A stretch of 64,000 nt of DNA, taken from assembly GCA_950106755.1 (NCBI GenBank), contig OX467087.1:24246047-24310046 (forward strand). The letters are read 5' to 3'. How positions within the stretch are numbered: position 1 is the first letter of the stretch; each line of letters opens with the position of its first letter. The notes beneath the pieces are model-generated. The model had not been told where the DNA came from, made no database searches, and worked only from the letters and a program-made list of their open reading frames with translations. The DNA comes from Climacium dendroides. Lineage: Eukaryota; Streptophyta; Bryopsida; Hypnales; Climaciaceae. Made by a program: the position numbers and the translations under genes. Of the stretch, positions 25,190 through 38,197 are shown in pieces.

Positions 25190-27057
25190 TTTGCTGCGAG
25201 CCTTTAAATGCACAAACGAAGACCTCTAGGTGAGCGTGGGTGGCGGTCAATGAATGCCGGGCAACACTGGTCAGTGGCCATTGAGCCGTTTCGTCGAGAG
25301 AATCTAGAGACATTTGTCGCATTTTGATTGTTGGAGCATGCTCCTGGTCACTGCATGCCTTATAATAAGGGTGTTGAATCCATCAATTCTTTTTTAGACT
25401 TTAGCCTGGTTAGTAATACCCAGGGAGGCCGACAGTGGCTGCGTTTGGCATCATCCTGCCAGAAGATGTACATGAGGTTGGTGCTAAGGGCTTTTGTGGA
25501 AAGTTTCATTGTTTGGCTGATAGGCAAGGGTAGATTAGGTCGTATTCATATCCATGTTCATTTTTGTGAGTGGGTCTCACTGCACATACATAGATCAGTG
25601 AACGTTGCAGCGGCTTCACTTGGAGTAAAGAGATTTAGCCTTCTTTGTGTAGCAGTATGTGCAGTTCGACCTCGGCTTTCCCGGCTCGATTTCTTTCTGC
25701 GCTGCAGTAAAATTTTCTGGACTAGTTTAAATTATCCACTTGTGGTTAAGAATTGAGTTGACGAATTTAGTGCATGAATATTGTAAGAGTTGTATCTCGT
25801 TTTACTACATGGTGAGACTTTCCTAGTTCAGTCGCCCCACATGGGCTCGTGGGCTGGGAACATTCCCCAGGTGGCCAACTCGTGGCAAAGCATTCCATCC
25901 TCATGAAAATCGTGTGAAGCATAGAAGACACGGTTGGCTAACCTCTGCAACTGGCTTGAAACAGGAAAGCTGAGATCTTGCCTTTATTTTGAATATCATA
26001 CTCACTACTTGAAAATGTTGCCAGTAGATTTAACCTTCACGCACTCTGTTCATCAAGGAGAATATGGACTAATGGGCGCTTTGAGGTTAAGACATGAAAT
26101 TTCTCTTAAGGTAGAATATGGACTTATGGTCGCTTTTAGAGCACACATTTAGAACATGGTTGTGACCATGTTCTGACGCAACCCCTATCTAGGAATGAGT
26201 GACATTTAGGAATGAGTGACTCTCAATAATGAGTTGAGCTAGGGCTTGAATGGTTGCTTCAAGAGCAGAATACCTTAACCTCTCTTACGATTTTGGCCTT
26301 GAGAATACAGGTGACATTTGGGCCATATTTTGAGATCGCTTTGTGTGCGAAGCACTATTTCGGGCTCTACGAAAGCAGCTTTTGGAGCTTGGATTTTGCT
26401 AATATAGTGCGGCAAAATGTGTTGGCCGGGCCTCCTCTTATGACGGTTAGTATGGGTGGGGTGAGCAGCGGGGTCTTCTGTCAGGGTTCACAGATTTTGA
26501 TACTGTACCTACCTCACATAAGCAATGACAGCCGTGTCAGCCTAAAGTGGGGTGATGTGATGGCGCACTACGGGTTATCCGATCGCATTGTCACGTGGTT
26601 TAGATCCACCATTTCCATGACAGGGGAGTTCAATTGTAAGAAAGAACTAAGGTAGAACCAACCATAGCGAACCAAATAAGCAACTGTGGAGATATGTGTA
26701 AAACCACCCATAACTGACTGAATAAGCAACTGTGGAGATGTGGAGATATGTGCAGTACAGTAAGGTGAAAGAAATGTTTCCACAATTGCAGAGATAGAAA
26801 TGAGGGGATTGTCAAAATTTGGTAATTTTATTTCTTGAACTGAAATTACTATGAATTTTGGAAGGCAAAAGTTGGTCTAGACCCATGTTCAATGTATTGA
26901 TTATTCCAAAACGCTCTCATTTAAGGGATTACTTCTTGTTCATTTTGGCACCCCAAACCAAGCATAGGTGTCATGAAAAGAATGGAGGAATTGATGAGTG
27001 GAAATCAAGAATTATGGTTTAGAAATTAGTCCCAATCTCTGTTAAATTTTGGGCCCC

Positions 27058-27335
27058 CTATTGATGATGGATGTTTCTACCTTAGATTTGCTATGGGAAG
27101 CAACCCATTTCTAACTACTTAAGCAGATACACATATCTATGGTTGGTGATAGATGGTTCTACTTTAGATCTGCTAAAGGAGGCAATTCATTTCTAGCCAC
27201 TTAAGCAAATACACGTATTTGCAAGGCAAATTTCAACAATGGAGAAATTTTTTCATGTGCAAAAATAGAGCTTGTAAGGTAAGTTTCAATAGTGGGCAAA
27301 TTTTTTCACGTGAAAAAATAGAGCTTGTAAGGTTG
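27058..27335 (+). repeat. Two adjacent imperfect tandem duplications
   Basis: An approximately 80-85-bp unit (TTCTACCTTAGATTTGCTAT through ACTTAAGCAGATACAC) is repeated from about 27145. A second unit of about 60 bp, built on GCAAAAATAGAGCTTGTAAGG, is repeated between 27230 and 27335. Both are diverged. A partial inverted match to the first unit lies at 28530-28600, so these may be the ends of an element enclosing the 27525-28475 repeat. Confidence 0.55.
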
Positions 27336-27524
27336 CTATAATTTTCAGATTTTTATTTCTCAAAACCTAATTACTATGAATTTTTTAGCTGAAGATTTTG
27401 TTCTACCCATACTCGTCATATAGACCTTCCTATTTTTGACCAAGGGCTAGTTGCAAAATCCAATGAGGGTTGGTTGCAATATTGAGAGTCTTGTAACCAA
27501 TTATAATGCACCACAATTGTACTA

Positions 27525-28475
27525 GGAACTATGCTGTAATTAACCCCTAGAGGATTTTGACTATGTTTTCACCCAAAATGCTCTAAAATTGCCATCTCTA
27601 GTACAAGTACCAAATTTTCGGAAAAAAGACATTTTGATACATCTAACCATATGATCTTATATTAATTTGGTTTGAGGAGATGTGGAAAATATTTCAGAAA
27701 TTTTCACCATGTAGATTGCAAGATATTAGTGTTTGAAGTAACAAAATCCTTTTTTTGTCCTTGCGGAAAACCAGGCAACTGCACTTCACAAGGTCAGATC
27801 ATTATGAAAAAACATTCAAAATGGTGGTTACTCTTTGTATTCATTCTTTAAGGAAAATTGGCTACATGCTTGAAAATTTTCAAATCATTTGGAATTGTAC
27901 AATATACAGGAAAAAAAATAGAAAGTCAAAAGAAGTAGAGTGATTCAAAATTATGGAATTGAAAAATGACAATTCCAATGGTTGTAATGTTGTAATAAAC
28001 CATTTGTGCATTATTATTTTTAATTATTTTTCCAAAAATATTGAAAATTGAGTTAAATAAAGGACTTCAAAGTTTATTTTAGAGTAGAGATTCCATAACT
28101 ACCTTCAAACTACCCACAACTAAAACTCCTTATAACTTTCATCTTATTAATCAAAATCGAATGATTCCAAGATATCCATGTATAAATAAATCTAGAAAAT
28201 CAATTTCAAATTTTTATTTTTTTAAAAGTGATTTTTAAAGAAGTTTTTTTTCTGCCCAGACTACCCACCAAACAAAGAAAACTATATATCATACAATAAC
28301 TTTTTAACCATGTAGTCAAAAGTTATGAAAATTGTTGGGCCTTAAAGCTACTCCTTAGGCACACATTGTGTGAAAATTTCAATGAAAAAAAATGAAAATT
28401 CCATTTGTAGTAAGCTACCCCAAATCACTATGTTGCCAAAAAACATTATTTGGTCCTTTAGAGGTTAATCATTGT
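27525..28475 (+). repeat. Dispersed repeat copy 2 of about 0.95 kb
   Basis: Same family and orientation as 10700-11660; shared blocks include TAGATTGCAAGATATTAGTG, AACTTTCATCTYATTAATYA and the CTATGTTGCCAAAAAA end. No open frame. Confidence 0.7.
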
Positions 28476-29370
28476 TAATTACCTCTTGCACAAAATTACT
28501 GACCACCTTACAGTCCTAGAATGGGTTATTGATGAGGAATGGGTTGCCTCCCATAAATGCTATGACAAAAATGGCTAAAATCACACTAAGGTAGAACTAC
28601 CCAATAACACCGTCCACCCAATTTTGTCACCTACAAGACCCTTCCATCCACTCAATTTCAGCACCTACAAGACCCATCTATTTGCATCAATGGCCCATTC
28701 AACCATCACAATCTTAGCAACCCTTTATATAGTGATGGCAATGCACTTGAAGAACGGACACATTAGCCCATGCTACTACACATGCTTTAGACACAGCAAA
28801 GGTCTATCCACACTTTAATATTTTAGCTTTGAAAAGTGCCATTTTTTTTGTTGGTGAATGAAGAAATCTAGTGCTTCACCAAATTTTAAGTGATTGCCAT
28901 CCTGGCAATTTCTGAAAAAGTAGAAAAAACAAACTCTTGTGAATGCCGCAACATTTCTGCCTTTCAACGCTCACCACTCCAGTCAATACCAAATACACGA
29001 CAATTCCATCCAGAACACAGCCTGAAATTCTAAAATTCTTCGAGCATGCCATCTGTCCCCGAAATTCCAGAACCAAGTGCCGTGATGTACAGAGCTTGTA
29101 TGATCCTCTAATTTTTCAAGTTTTTCCAATTCATGGCGTAGTAGGAGCCATTCATCTTTGTTTCTCGAGGACTATCGACCGAGGGCCCAAATTGCCAACA
29201 GTAAACGTCAGATGTGGAACTGGAGTTTGAGAGAAGGAATCCGATGCGAAGGGATCAAGGGATGTGGGTGATGAACTGCTACTGAACTGCTACTGAACTG
29301 TTGTGTCGATCGCTGGTGCTTGGACGCTGAGGAATAGCATTTGAGAGTTGGATTTGTTGGATTTGTTGCG

Positions 29371-32300
29371 ATGGCGATGCCGAAATGCGCGGCCAATTAC
29401 AGTCCCCTCACGCCGATTACGTTTCTGGAGCGGACGGCCGCGCTCTACGGCGATCGCACTTCCATCGTGTACGGTGATTTGCGATGGACGTGGGCGCAAA
29501 CGATGGAGAGATGTCGCCGCCTCGCGTCCAAAATCTCGGAGTTCGTCTCCGCCGGCCAGACGGTACAATTGGATTCCCCGCCGATCCTTTCGTGTTCCGA
29601 TTGCTTCACATTCCAAATTTTGGGTTTAGGGTTTAGGGCATCTCTGTGCAGTAATTGCACTCTCGTTGGACGTCAAATTTGCAGATTGGTTGCAAGAAAT
29701 TGATCGTAGGATTGCAAGAAATCGGTAATTATGTCTGTGCACTAATTGCACTCTCGCCGCACATCATCATTGTAGAATGATTGTAAGGAAGTAAGTTTAC
29801 TTCTTGTGTGGATTGTTACGTTGCTTGTAGGATTGCCCTAAACTTTCTTTCATCACCAACTTTTACTCTCTCAGCAAGAATAATTATGTGCACTGGATGT
29901 GGGGTGAGAGGGAAGCTCTTTTATTTATGAATTCATCACTAAATTTATCACTTGATTCTGAATTTTTTTGTTGTGAGTGGTTTCAGACTCAATCATCCAT
30001 CGATTACTGTAGACAGTTTCAAGACATGTAATACAATTTGAATTTGCTAAGCCATTTGAAACTTAAGATGTGTGGTCATGTATGCCATATCCAGCTCTTT
30101 CTTCTTCATTTCCTTTTTCTTTTTGTGGCTTTTATCTGTAGGAATTACATATTATGGTAGCAATTTTAAAGGTGAGCAACATCAGTAAAATGTTAATTCC
30201 ATGAACTTAGCTCAATCTCTCACTCTCCTTTCCTCACTTGCAGGTATCCGTCTTGTCGCCTAACTCGCCTGCCGTCTACGAGATGAACTTCGGCGTTCCC
30301 ATGGCTCGAGCGGTCTTGAACTCCATCAACTCCCGTCTCGATGCTCGCACCGTCTCCGTCCTACTCGCCCATAGCGAAACCAAAGCCTTGTTCGTGGACT
30401 CGCAGTACCTGCAGCTGGTGCAGGAGGCTCTTCGCATGTGGTTGTCATCTCCTGATGCACCAGTCGTGAAGCCTCAGATTGTTGTTATTGAAGACAGATT
30501 GGATGCCGGCAGGATCAATTTCAAGACGTTTCTTCCTGGGTGGGGAGTGCTCGTGGAGTACGAGGAGCTGCTTCAGACTGGAGACCCTGCGTTTCCGATT
30601 CAGTGGCCCGAGGATGACTGGGAGACTATCTCGTTGAATTACACTTCGGGGACTACCTCCCGTCCAAAGGGTGTTCTCTACCATCACAGGTAACATAGAC
30701 TTTCCGCTTCTCTTTCAAATTGTCACTACAAAATCTTCTTTTTTGTGGAAATTAGTAGAGTACAGTAACTTTACAGCGTGCACTAATTTGAAACAGTGCG
30801 ACCCTGGTAAATTAGTGTCACACGCACCAATAGGATAAAATCAGTGTACTTGTTTTGTGAGCATAACATTCTTGAATGGTAAGGCTTGGGTCCTTCCACA
30901 GTGTCACTGTAACAAGGATATTCTTGTTACAGTAGCCTCGTCAATCAAGGGTGACCTTTGATTCAAGAAATTTATGGCCCATCTGTTAGATATTCTTGGC
31001 TACAGGAACGCAAGGATATGTAGAGGAAGGGTCCTGCATTCTTCAGTTTAAGAATGTTATGAGACCCATTGCATTGTGACAATGGATTCCTGTGTCTGGA
31101 TGTGCATTTCAGGGGCGCATATTTGTGTCCTTTAATCACCCTCCAAGCGTGGGGCATGCCTGACGAGTCTGTGTACCTGTGGACACTGCCCATGTTCCAT
31201 TGCAACGGCTGGGGCTTCACGTGGGGCGTGGCGGCCATCGCCGGCACTAACGTGATCCTCCGCACCGTCGAAGCCAAGGCCATCTACGACATGATCGCCG
31301 AGCACAAAGTCACGCATCTGTGCGGAGCGCCCGTGGTGCTCAACATGATCGCCAACGCAAGGCCGCACGAGATGAAGCCTCTGCCTGGCAAAGTCTTTGC
31401 GCTCACAGGCGGGGCTCCTCCCCCTCCGTCGGTGCTTAGCAGCATGGAAGAGAAGGGGTTCTCAGTCATCCATTCGTATGGACTGACGGAGACGTACGGT
31501 CCGGCGTTGGTGTGCACATGGAAACCCGAGTGGGATCGACTGGATGAAACCCAAAGGGCTCGTATCAAAGCTCGACAAGGGGTAGCACATATGGGGCTGC
31601 AAGGGGCAGACGTGCTGGACCCGAGCTCCTTGCAACCGGTAGCAAGGGATGGGAAGCAGATCGGGGAGATCATGGTCCGGGGGAGCACCGTCATGAAGGG
31701 CTACTTCCGAGACAAGGAAGCCACCAGGTATGGCACTGTGTTCCCAAATTCAGTGTAATTTTATACACATCTATTGTATTATTACTCCACGATTTTTATT
31801 AACAATGATGAAGAATAACACATTGTACCTTTATAGATTGAAGGATGTTAGAATGTGTTTTCACTCTCATTGGTATTCCTTAGTTACTTCTAAATACGCA
31901 GTAAGATAAGGTGTACTGAAGTTGTTCCATCTCTGACACTCCCACTATCTTACTATGTATTTCACTTTTTGTACTCAAGTTTTTATTTTTGTGTCCCAAT
32001 CTGTTTCATCTTGAGAAGATGATAGAGCTTGGGTAACCTTTTTACGGGTACTTTTGTTTCATCTTGAATTGGTGGAAATATTTTTCTGGTTCCATTTCCA
32101 GCTCGTTTGGCTTTACCAATGACTCACATTTTATACAGTTGTATTGTGGCCATTGAGGGATCTCACTCTGCAATGAAATTCCCTTGGCCTTTGTGCAGGC
32201 AAGCCTTTGAGGGCGGGTGGTTTCACACCGGTGACCTCGGCGTGATCCACCCGGACGGGTACATCGAAGTAAAGGACCGTTCGAAGGACATCATCATCTC

Positions 32301-32643
32301 TGGTGGCGAGAACATCAGTTCCATTGAGGTCGAGTCCGTGTTGTTCAAGCACCCGGCGGTGATAGAAGCCGCCGTGGTGGCGCAGCCGGACAAGCAGTGG
32401 GGCGAGTCTCCGTGTGCGTTTGTGACGTTGCGGGAGTCGGCCAAGGAGGTCACCACTGCGGAGGACATTGTGATGTATTGTCGAAGCAACCTCCCGCGAT
32501 ATTATGTGCCCAAGACGATTGTGTTCTGCGATTTGCCCAAGACCTCGACGGGGAAAGTACAGAAGTTCAAACTTCGGGAGCAGGCGAAAGCTTTGAGTCA
32601 GGTTCCTTCCGTCCGATCAGGCAGCACTCCCAGCAAGTTGTAG
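29371..32643 (+). CDS. Peroxisomal acyl-activating enzyme (short-chain acyl-CoA synthetase), 565 aa
   Basis: AMP-forming ligase (ANL superfamily, plant AAE1/AAE7-like clade) that activates a carboxylate such as acetate or another short acid with ATP and CoA. Four exons: 29371-29562, 30244-30689, 31113-31727, 32199-32643, in phase throughout. Features: [20 protein letters not shown] near the N-terminus, the P-loop-like [11 protein letters not shown] at the end of exon 2, [27 protein letters not shown] (adenylation motif), [20 protein letters not shown], and the catalytic-lysine region TSTGKVQKF near the C-terminus. The last three residues are SKL, a type 1 peroxisomal targeting signal. Start taken at the first ATG in frame with the conserved N-terminus (a second ATG lies two codons on). 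Substrate cannot be decided by eye. Decayed copies of its last exon occur at 53400-53655 and near 56880. Confidence 0.93.
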
Positions 32644-34900
32644 CGCATGGTGGGCTTGTGAAGCTTGTGAATTTTTATCGTGTTGTAATTTAAATGACAA
32701 TGTAGTTATACATTACCTGCTCTCCGCTCGCAAATGCCTCAGGCGGGGGATTAATGTGCTTCTAAATGTCGTGTTCACAACTTGACATGTGGAAGTTGTT
32801 CAATTAGATTACAAGTACACAATTTGACACATTCTCAAGATGTATTAGAAATGTACATTTGGAGACGCTTATTATACTTCAAGAAAGATTAGAGGATAGA
32901 ATGCCATTGGCTTACTACAGTCAGTGGCAACCACACTAGGGAACTGCCAGGAAGATTGAGTTCGTTTTTCATTTGGGCATGCTTTGGGTGGCTCACGAAA
33001 GATGACTTGGTTATGAAGACGCAAGTGCTGTTCTTCGGGGCATTATTGCTTGGAAGTCTATGCAATTGGGAAAAAGAAGAGCTTCTGGTTAATATTATTG
33101 ATGCCACATGATTTGGAAGAGGTGATGCCTGCCTCCGCTGTACTGTAGTCTGGTTTTGTCCTTCGTTCAACTGATGTTTTAGTCGTTGCTGCAATATGTG
33201 GTATAGGCAGGTGCGGAGCTTGGTGAGGAGAAGGCATGGGCAGAGTTCATCTGGCTTGTTTCTAGCTTGTAACACGTATCAACAGTCCGGTAGTCAAGAA
33301 GGCAGTTTCGAACGGCGCTGCATGTTTCAGGTTTCGTAGCGGAGGTTTGAATGTCAAGATTGTTGATTCTGTTTGTTGAATTGTTGCAGAAGCCTCGCAT
33401 TTTCTAGCAGAGGGAGATTAGTCCACCAGACTCGGCATATTTGTTTGACAAGGTATCTTTTGATCTGGGTATGTAATCGGAAAAAATATTGCTGTACCTT
33501 GAGTCCAATTTTTGAAAAGATACATTCTAATTTAGCTGAATATTGTAGTTTAAGGTTTCTGTCGGGAGCTGGAAAATGTAGCACTCGTTGACTTAGTTAC
33601 GATTTTGGATTGTCGATTGGAATATTTTACATTTGAGCATCTCCAGCAGTGCAAGAAAACAGCAGTACACGAAAACTTCTTTAGAAACAGAAGGGCAGGT
33701 CACTTGTGTAGAGGGTCACTTAATTATTGCATCTGTATACTAAGTTCGAGTTGGTTGGAGGTTTGCGGGTTTGCAAAATAGTATCTCCATTGTTTGTTAC
33801 GACAACATGCTAATCATAAAAGATGCAATGCTTAATGTTTAGAGTTGTTGGTCCTGCCAAAGGTCACTTATTTGGAAGAGCAAAGAGCATATGAAGGTGG
33901 GTCCAAGCATTGACTATGCTTTTTTCATTAACCCTGTAAGGACGCTGCGGACTAGAATGGTCCGATGAATGACAAGGAATTCTCCCATGTAGGACAGAAA
34001 TGCAATCATTCATCCTCAGAATTAGGAAAGTTGAGATCTTCTACAGTTCTTTGACTTCAAATGAGTTCTTTTGAATATTTTACTACCAAATGATTCCCAC
34101 GGTTTTAGAAATGATGAATTCCACAGGGACCCTGCGTCCTTCTAGGGTTAAGGCAAGGTTTTTCTTTCACTACTTCAACTACTCCTAGTGTGTAGTCTTT
34201 GTTGTAGTTAATATTGATGATGAAATGTTTCCATTGTCCATCAACTATAACCCAAAAGAATTTTCAAACATGGTATAGGAAATGTTCTTGCTAGCTAGCA
34301 CTAAGTGGAGATGAATTTTTTATAAATTTTTCATATCCTCTCTTATATCTTTGTATAAGAATACTATTTATCTCAATTTCATGAATATGTTCATAAAAGA
34401 AGGTTGGTTTTCAGAATTCAACTAATATTTTTGGACAAATCAACACTCTAACTAAGATCATTTAGATTATCAACTTGGAAATCCTTAGATGGATATATAA
34501 TCATAAAAACATCAATTTTGTTGCATTGGTGGTATTGCATGTGCCAAACTTGTGACATATATTGTCACAAAAATTTAATTTGGGGCTACAAACTAGGATA
34601 GGTATAGAGATTTTGGGTTTAGGTTGCACATCTTGAACTATGCCAATGTAATCGAATATTATTGTCCATTTAATGAAGTTGATGTTTATTGCAAAATTGG
34701 TGTTAGTATTTTTTCCTGTAGCATTGCAAGCCAATGAATTTTAGCATGGAAATTAAACACATAATTTCTACATATTCCTCAATCTCCACACTTTGTATCT
34801 CAAAATTATTGATGCTAGCTTTCCAAGTTGTAGTTGTTTCTACATTATTTATTTTTTCTTCACCACTGATAACTTAAATGCAAATTCTCTCCCTAATTAA
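32644..34900 (+). repeat. Downstream flank of the acyl-CoA synthetase; source copy (A) of a triplicated segment
   Basis: Together with exon 4 of the upstream gene, this stretch has diverged direct copies at 53220-55180 (B) and 56340-58730 (C). Shared blocks include CTTGTGAAGCTTGTGAATTT after the stop, GCAAGTGCTGTTCTTCGGG (33020s), TTTTACATTTGAGCATCTC (33630s) and a 3' block at 34330-34880. The last block on the minus strand resembles the ankyrin-like remnant of copy C. No intact gene is seen here. Confidence 0.7.
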
Positions 34901-36264
34901 GGAATTGTAGCACATGGCACAAATATATTTGTATTAAAGTGATATTCTAGGAAAGGCAATAGATTCTTCACATTCAAGAGTGTTATGATTTCCAAGTGCT
35001 TTCAAAATTCATAGTCTTCATATAAAATCCATATTTTTTTTCCAAACTTGTCTACAAAGTATTACAAAATAGAATGAACGAAAAAGACCCTTATTTGTGA
35101 GTTTTGAAAACAATTAAAGCATTTGACTTGACTTTGAGTGGTGGAGCTCTATTGTGTCCTAATTTACATATTCTACTTTTATAAAGCACTTGTTTTCTTT
35201 CTACAAATCAAACTTTAAGTGGCTTACAAAGATGTATAATTTACACATGGATGAAGCAAGTTGTTGAATTCTATATTAATTGAATTAAAAAATGTCAAAA
35301 AAATTTGAAATTTATTTTTGTGTCAAAATGCTTCTTTCCACTTTGATTAATTATTTGACCTACTCATGTCAAACAAGCTACTTGGCTAAGGTATTGGAAA
35401 TTGCATTAAAAATTTATAACTTCATTCATTCACAAGGATTAAGAATATTATAGCAAAGCATCTAGTTTCTTCTTCAAGGTCAAATATCACATGTGTTATA
35501 TCTTTGTGCCATTGATAGAATCAATGAGCTTTAACTTTTTCTTGAACCATAATTGAATAATAAGTTTGGCAAATGAATTTTTGAATAACCAAGATATAAA
35601 AGTATCAAAGACTAAAGGTACAAATTTGCATGCTATAGTGATAAAAGAAAAATGGCACATTCCTTATGGATGACCAATAGATCTAGTAAATAGAAAAAAA
35701 AGTCCAATTTTGTTTTCAATAGTTTTGATAGTTTTTATTAAAATCAACATCAAAGTACTTGTTTTCTTGAAAATTTCTATTGGCCTACTTTTGTGCATAA
35801 CATTTTTAGATTCTTTTTATAGGCTTGAATTTTGGGCAACACATCTCTATCATTTGTATATATATATACTTACTTGAAAATGCATCAAAATCAATAGGGT
35901 TTTCTTACAATCATCCAAAACTCACTCTAAAAGTCTATATTCATATCACTTAGAACCTTGCAATACAACAACTTATAATGTAAATTTCATAAATACACCT
36001 ATTTGAAATACTTTTATAGTTTCTATTGTTAGAATGCTTAGAACTTTGAATATTCTTGTCAGCAAATAAATGACAAAAGATCTCCCATGTAAACTATCAA
36101 CCACCTCATTTTGCTTTAGTGACTTTGATTTGTCAAGACCTCTATAATTATTTTACTTTCACTTTGCTTTTGAAGTGGTTGTCCAATGTCAGAAATATGA
36201 ATTTTTTTATGCTTATTCAATGTACTTTGGGATGCACTTTCAATGGTAGTGATTTCATGTTCTA
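34901..36264. other. Intergenic AT-rich DNA, no gene seen
   Basis: No frame with similarity and no clear repeat on either strand. Confidence 0.4.
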
Positions 36265-36551
36265 AGAGCATGCCCACCCGTCCTATAAAAATGTGGCTGG
36301 CAAAATGCCAAGCCTTCAATTTTGCAAGCTGGGGGCAACAATCAACCTTAGGTTGGGGGTAGCAATCAACCCCAATTTGAACATTTTGAAAGTAAAAGAG
36401 GTTTCGGGAGGGGAGACCACTTCTTGTCCTTTGTTGTTTTGCAAGCTAATGAATGGCTTGTAAAATGGCCCCAATATGCAAGCCATCCAAGGCTTGTAAG
36501 CCCTCCCTTTTAAGAAGTCATCCATTTTGCAAGATAGGTGGAGATGCTCTA
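36265..36551. mobile_element. Possible short MITE with GAGCAT-type ends
   Basis: The left end AGAGCATGCCCACC and the right end GGTGGAGATGCTCT are imperfect inverted repeats about 287 bp apart. Inside are several direct and inverted copies of GCAAGC/GCTTGT-type words. Ends of this kind are common in plant hAT-like MITEs. No convincing target-site duplication was found. Confidence 0.4.
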
Positions 36552-36715
36552 TTTATTTATGTGCTTCAAAAGTTAGAAATACATTTGTATAGCGCTGGGA
36601 GCGTTGGACTCAAGATGTCGTTACCCATATACAAAGATTCCCTTGAAGGATAGCTGTCAACAATCGGTAAAGATTCCTAAAAATCAAACACAAATTAAAG
36701 TAGTCTGTACATCTG

Positions 36716-37308
36716 CCCCCAGGGGGTGCACTACAAAGGAAGTTCATGGGTGAGGAGCGACCAAACCCTAACTACTCATTTCTACTTTTTCTAATTACTT
36801 TCTAATAAACTATAATTTCAATCTACAACTTTGAGCTTTGTTTAACAATGTCTATAGGTTTCTATTGCCAAAAATTTCAATCCTAAATAACATGTGATAT
36901 ATTGTCTAGAAAGGATTGAAAAATGAACTAAAATGGCATGTTTTTCAACTAAAATATTTATAGAGATCACATAAAGATGACTATTGTATCAATATTCAAC
37001 CAAAATAACCTCCCAATAGAAAGTTATTTTATAGAATTTTTTTTTCATTTTTCAAATTTTTTTTCTTATATAATATAGGGATATGAAAGTTACTTTTAGC
37101 TTTGCAGTGTATCTTTTTTCTTCTAAAATTTGTAACTAATTGTTATTAACATAAAAAAATACCGATAATTCAGAACATAAACTTTCAAAGTAGGAAAATT
37201 TATTCATATTTTTCTTTTAGAAAAAAAATAAAATTTTAGGATATAATATAGGGGGTCCAAAATTTGATTGCTCCTCACCCATGAACTTCCTTTGTAGTGC
37301 ACCCTAGG
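36716..37308. mobile_element. MITE copy 2, about 590 bp, 'GTGCACTACAAAGGAAGTTC' family
   Basis: The left terminus has GTGCACTACAAAGGAAGTTC followed by ATGGGTGAGGAGCGACC. The right terminus is its near-perfect inverse, ending TGTAGTGCACCCTAGG. The interior matches copy 1 (5234-5789) in reverse orientation. Non-coding. Better-preserved ends than copy 1. Confidence 0.85.
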
Positions 37309-38197
37309 ATCTGCTCCAATTGGCCCTCATTCTCCGGATCTAAGAACAAAATAGTAACCTCACATGAACATCTACTTGTCGGCAAAATCGTGGACTGGGA
37401 GTTGTGGAGAACGCGTGAATGAGTGCATTTGCATTGTTTGGAGCTGTCTCGCACTTGTGAGCTTGGGCTTCATATCTCCTTCAGAACCAGTGCTTTGCAT
37501 TTCGGCGCTGTTGTGGGTTTTCGGCGCAGTAGTGGGAATCCTTTGTTCGTGCGCATCTGATTCCGAACTCGGTCTACGACGGGGGTGTAGCTTCATATTA
37601 GCTCCAGGTATCCAGAAGTTGCTTAAAGATCGAGCGCCTTCAGTCATTCTCTTTCTACCGTGTTAAGTTCCATACAACTTACTACAGTGCTAGAGCTCGA
37701 TCTGGCGTATACCAATTGGAAGCTCCGTAGACGCTCTTCTTTCTTGCGGTGAAGTGAAGCGAGCTCTTCGTGAAGAGGTATAATTTTCTCCTTACCAACT
37801 TTCTCCTCGCAGACTCGTACTAAGCGTACTTCATTTGTACATTTGTACCTCTGCTTTGAGTCTAGATTCTTGCACATGATATGCAACGGCATGCCTTCGC
37901 CAGCTCCTTTGCGGAGTTGAAGCATTCACGCTTTGAGCAGCTAGCACGTTCCTATTGTGAATTAAATGAAGAGCCTTGCTTGTTGTGTGGATACATGTGG
38001 TACCCCGAAGGAAATGGTTCCAGCTATAATATGGTGGACTCCATGTTCAAAGGAGGAGTGTCATGAACTACAAATGTTTGCTTGTTGAATGGTTTTGTGC
38101 TATTGTACACAACCTTGGCTCATTGAGATTATTTCAGGAGGTTTTAAGTGTGTCTTTTTCATTCTTGTAGGTTGTTTCTGAATTATCTTCAAAGTGA
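37309..38197. other. Upstream region of the split membrane-protein gene
   Basis: Base composition is more balanced than in the flanking repeats. Short frames on both strands have no family similarity. Presumably promoter and leader of the gene starting at 38198. Confidence 0.35.

Larger units (their letters stand above)
25190..29370. other. Clathrin 3' UTR and intergenic DNA with repeats
   Basis: 25190-25830 is the likely 3' UTR (mixed base composition directly after the stop). 25830-26650 holds a 133-codon plus-strand frame (26254-26655) without recognisable similarity; not called as a gene. 26640-26770 has short repeats around AAGCAACTGTGGAGAT. From 26800 on the DNA is AT-rich and repetitive (separate entries). 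28870-29370 precedes the acyl-CoA synthetase and should hold its promoter and 5' UTR. Confidence 0.4.

Noticed and set aside
26254..26655. 133-codon plus-strand frame
   Set aside because: No recognisable domain or splice partners; kept only as a note in the intergenic entry.
37364..38066. Small frames upstream of the split gene
   Set aside because: Short, on both strands, without similarity; likely leader and promoter sequence.
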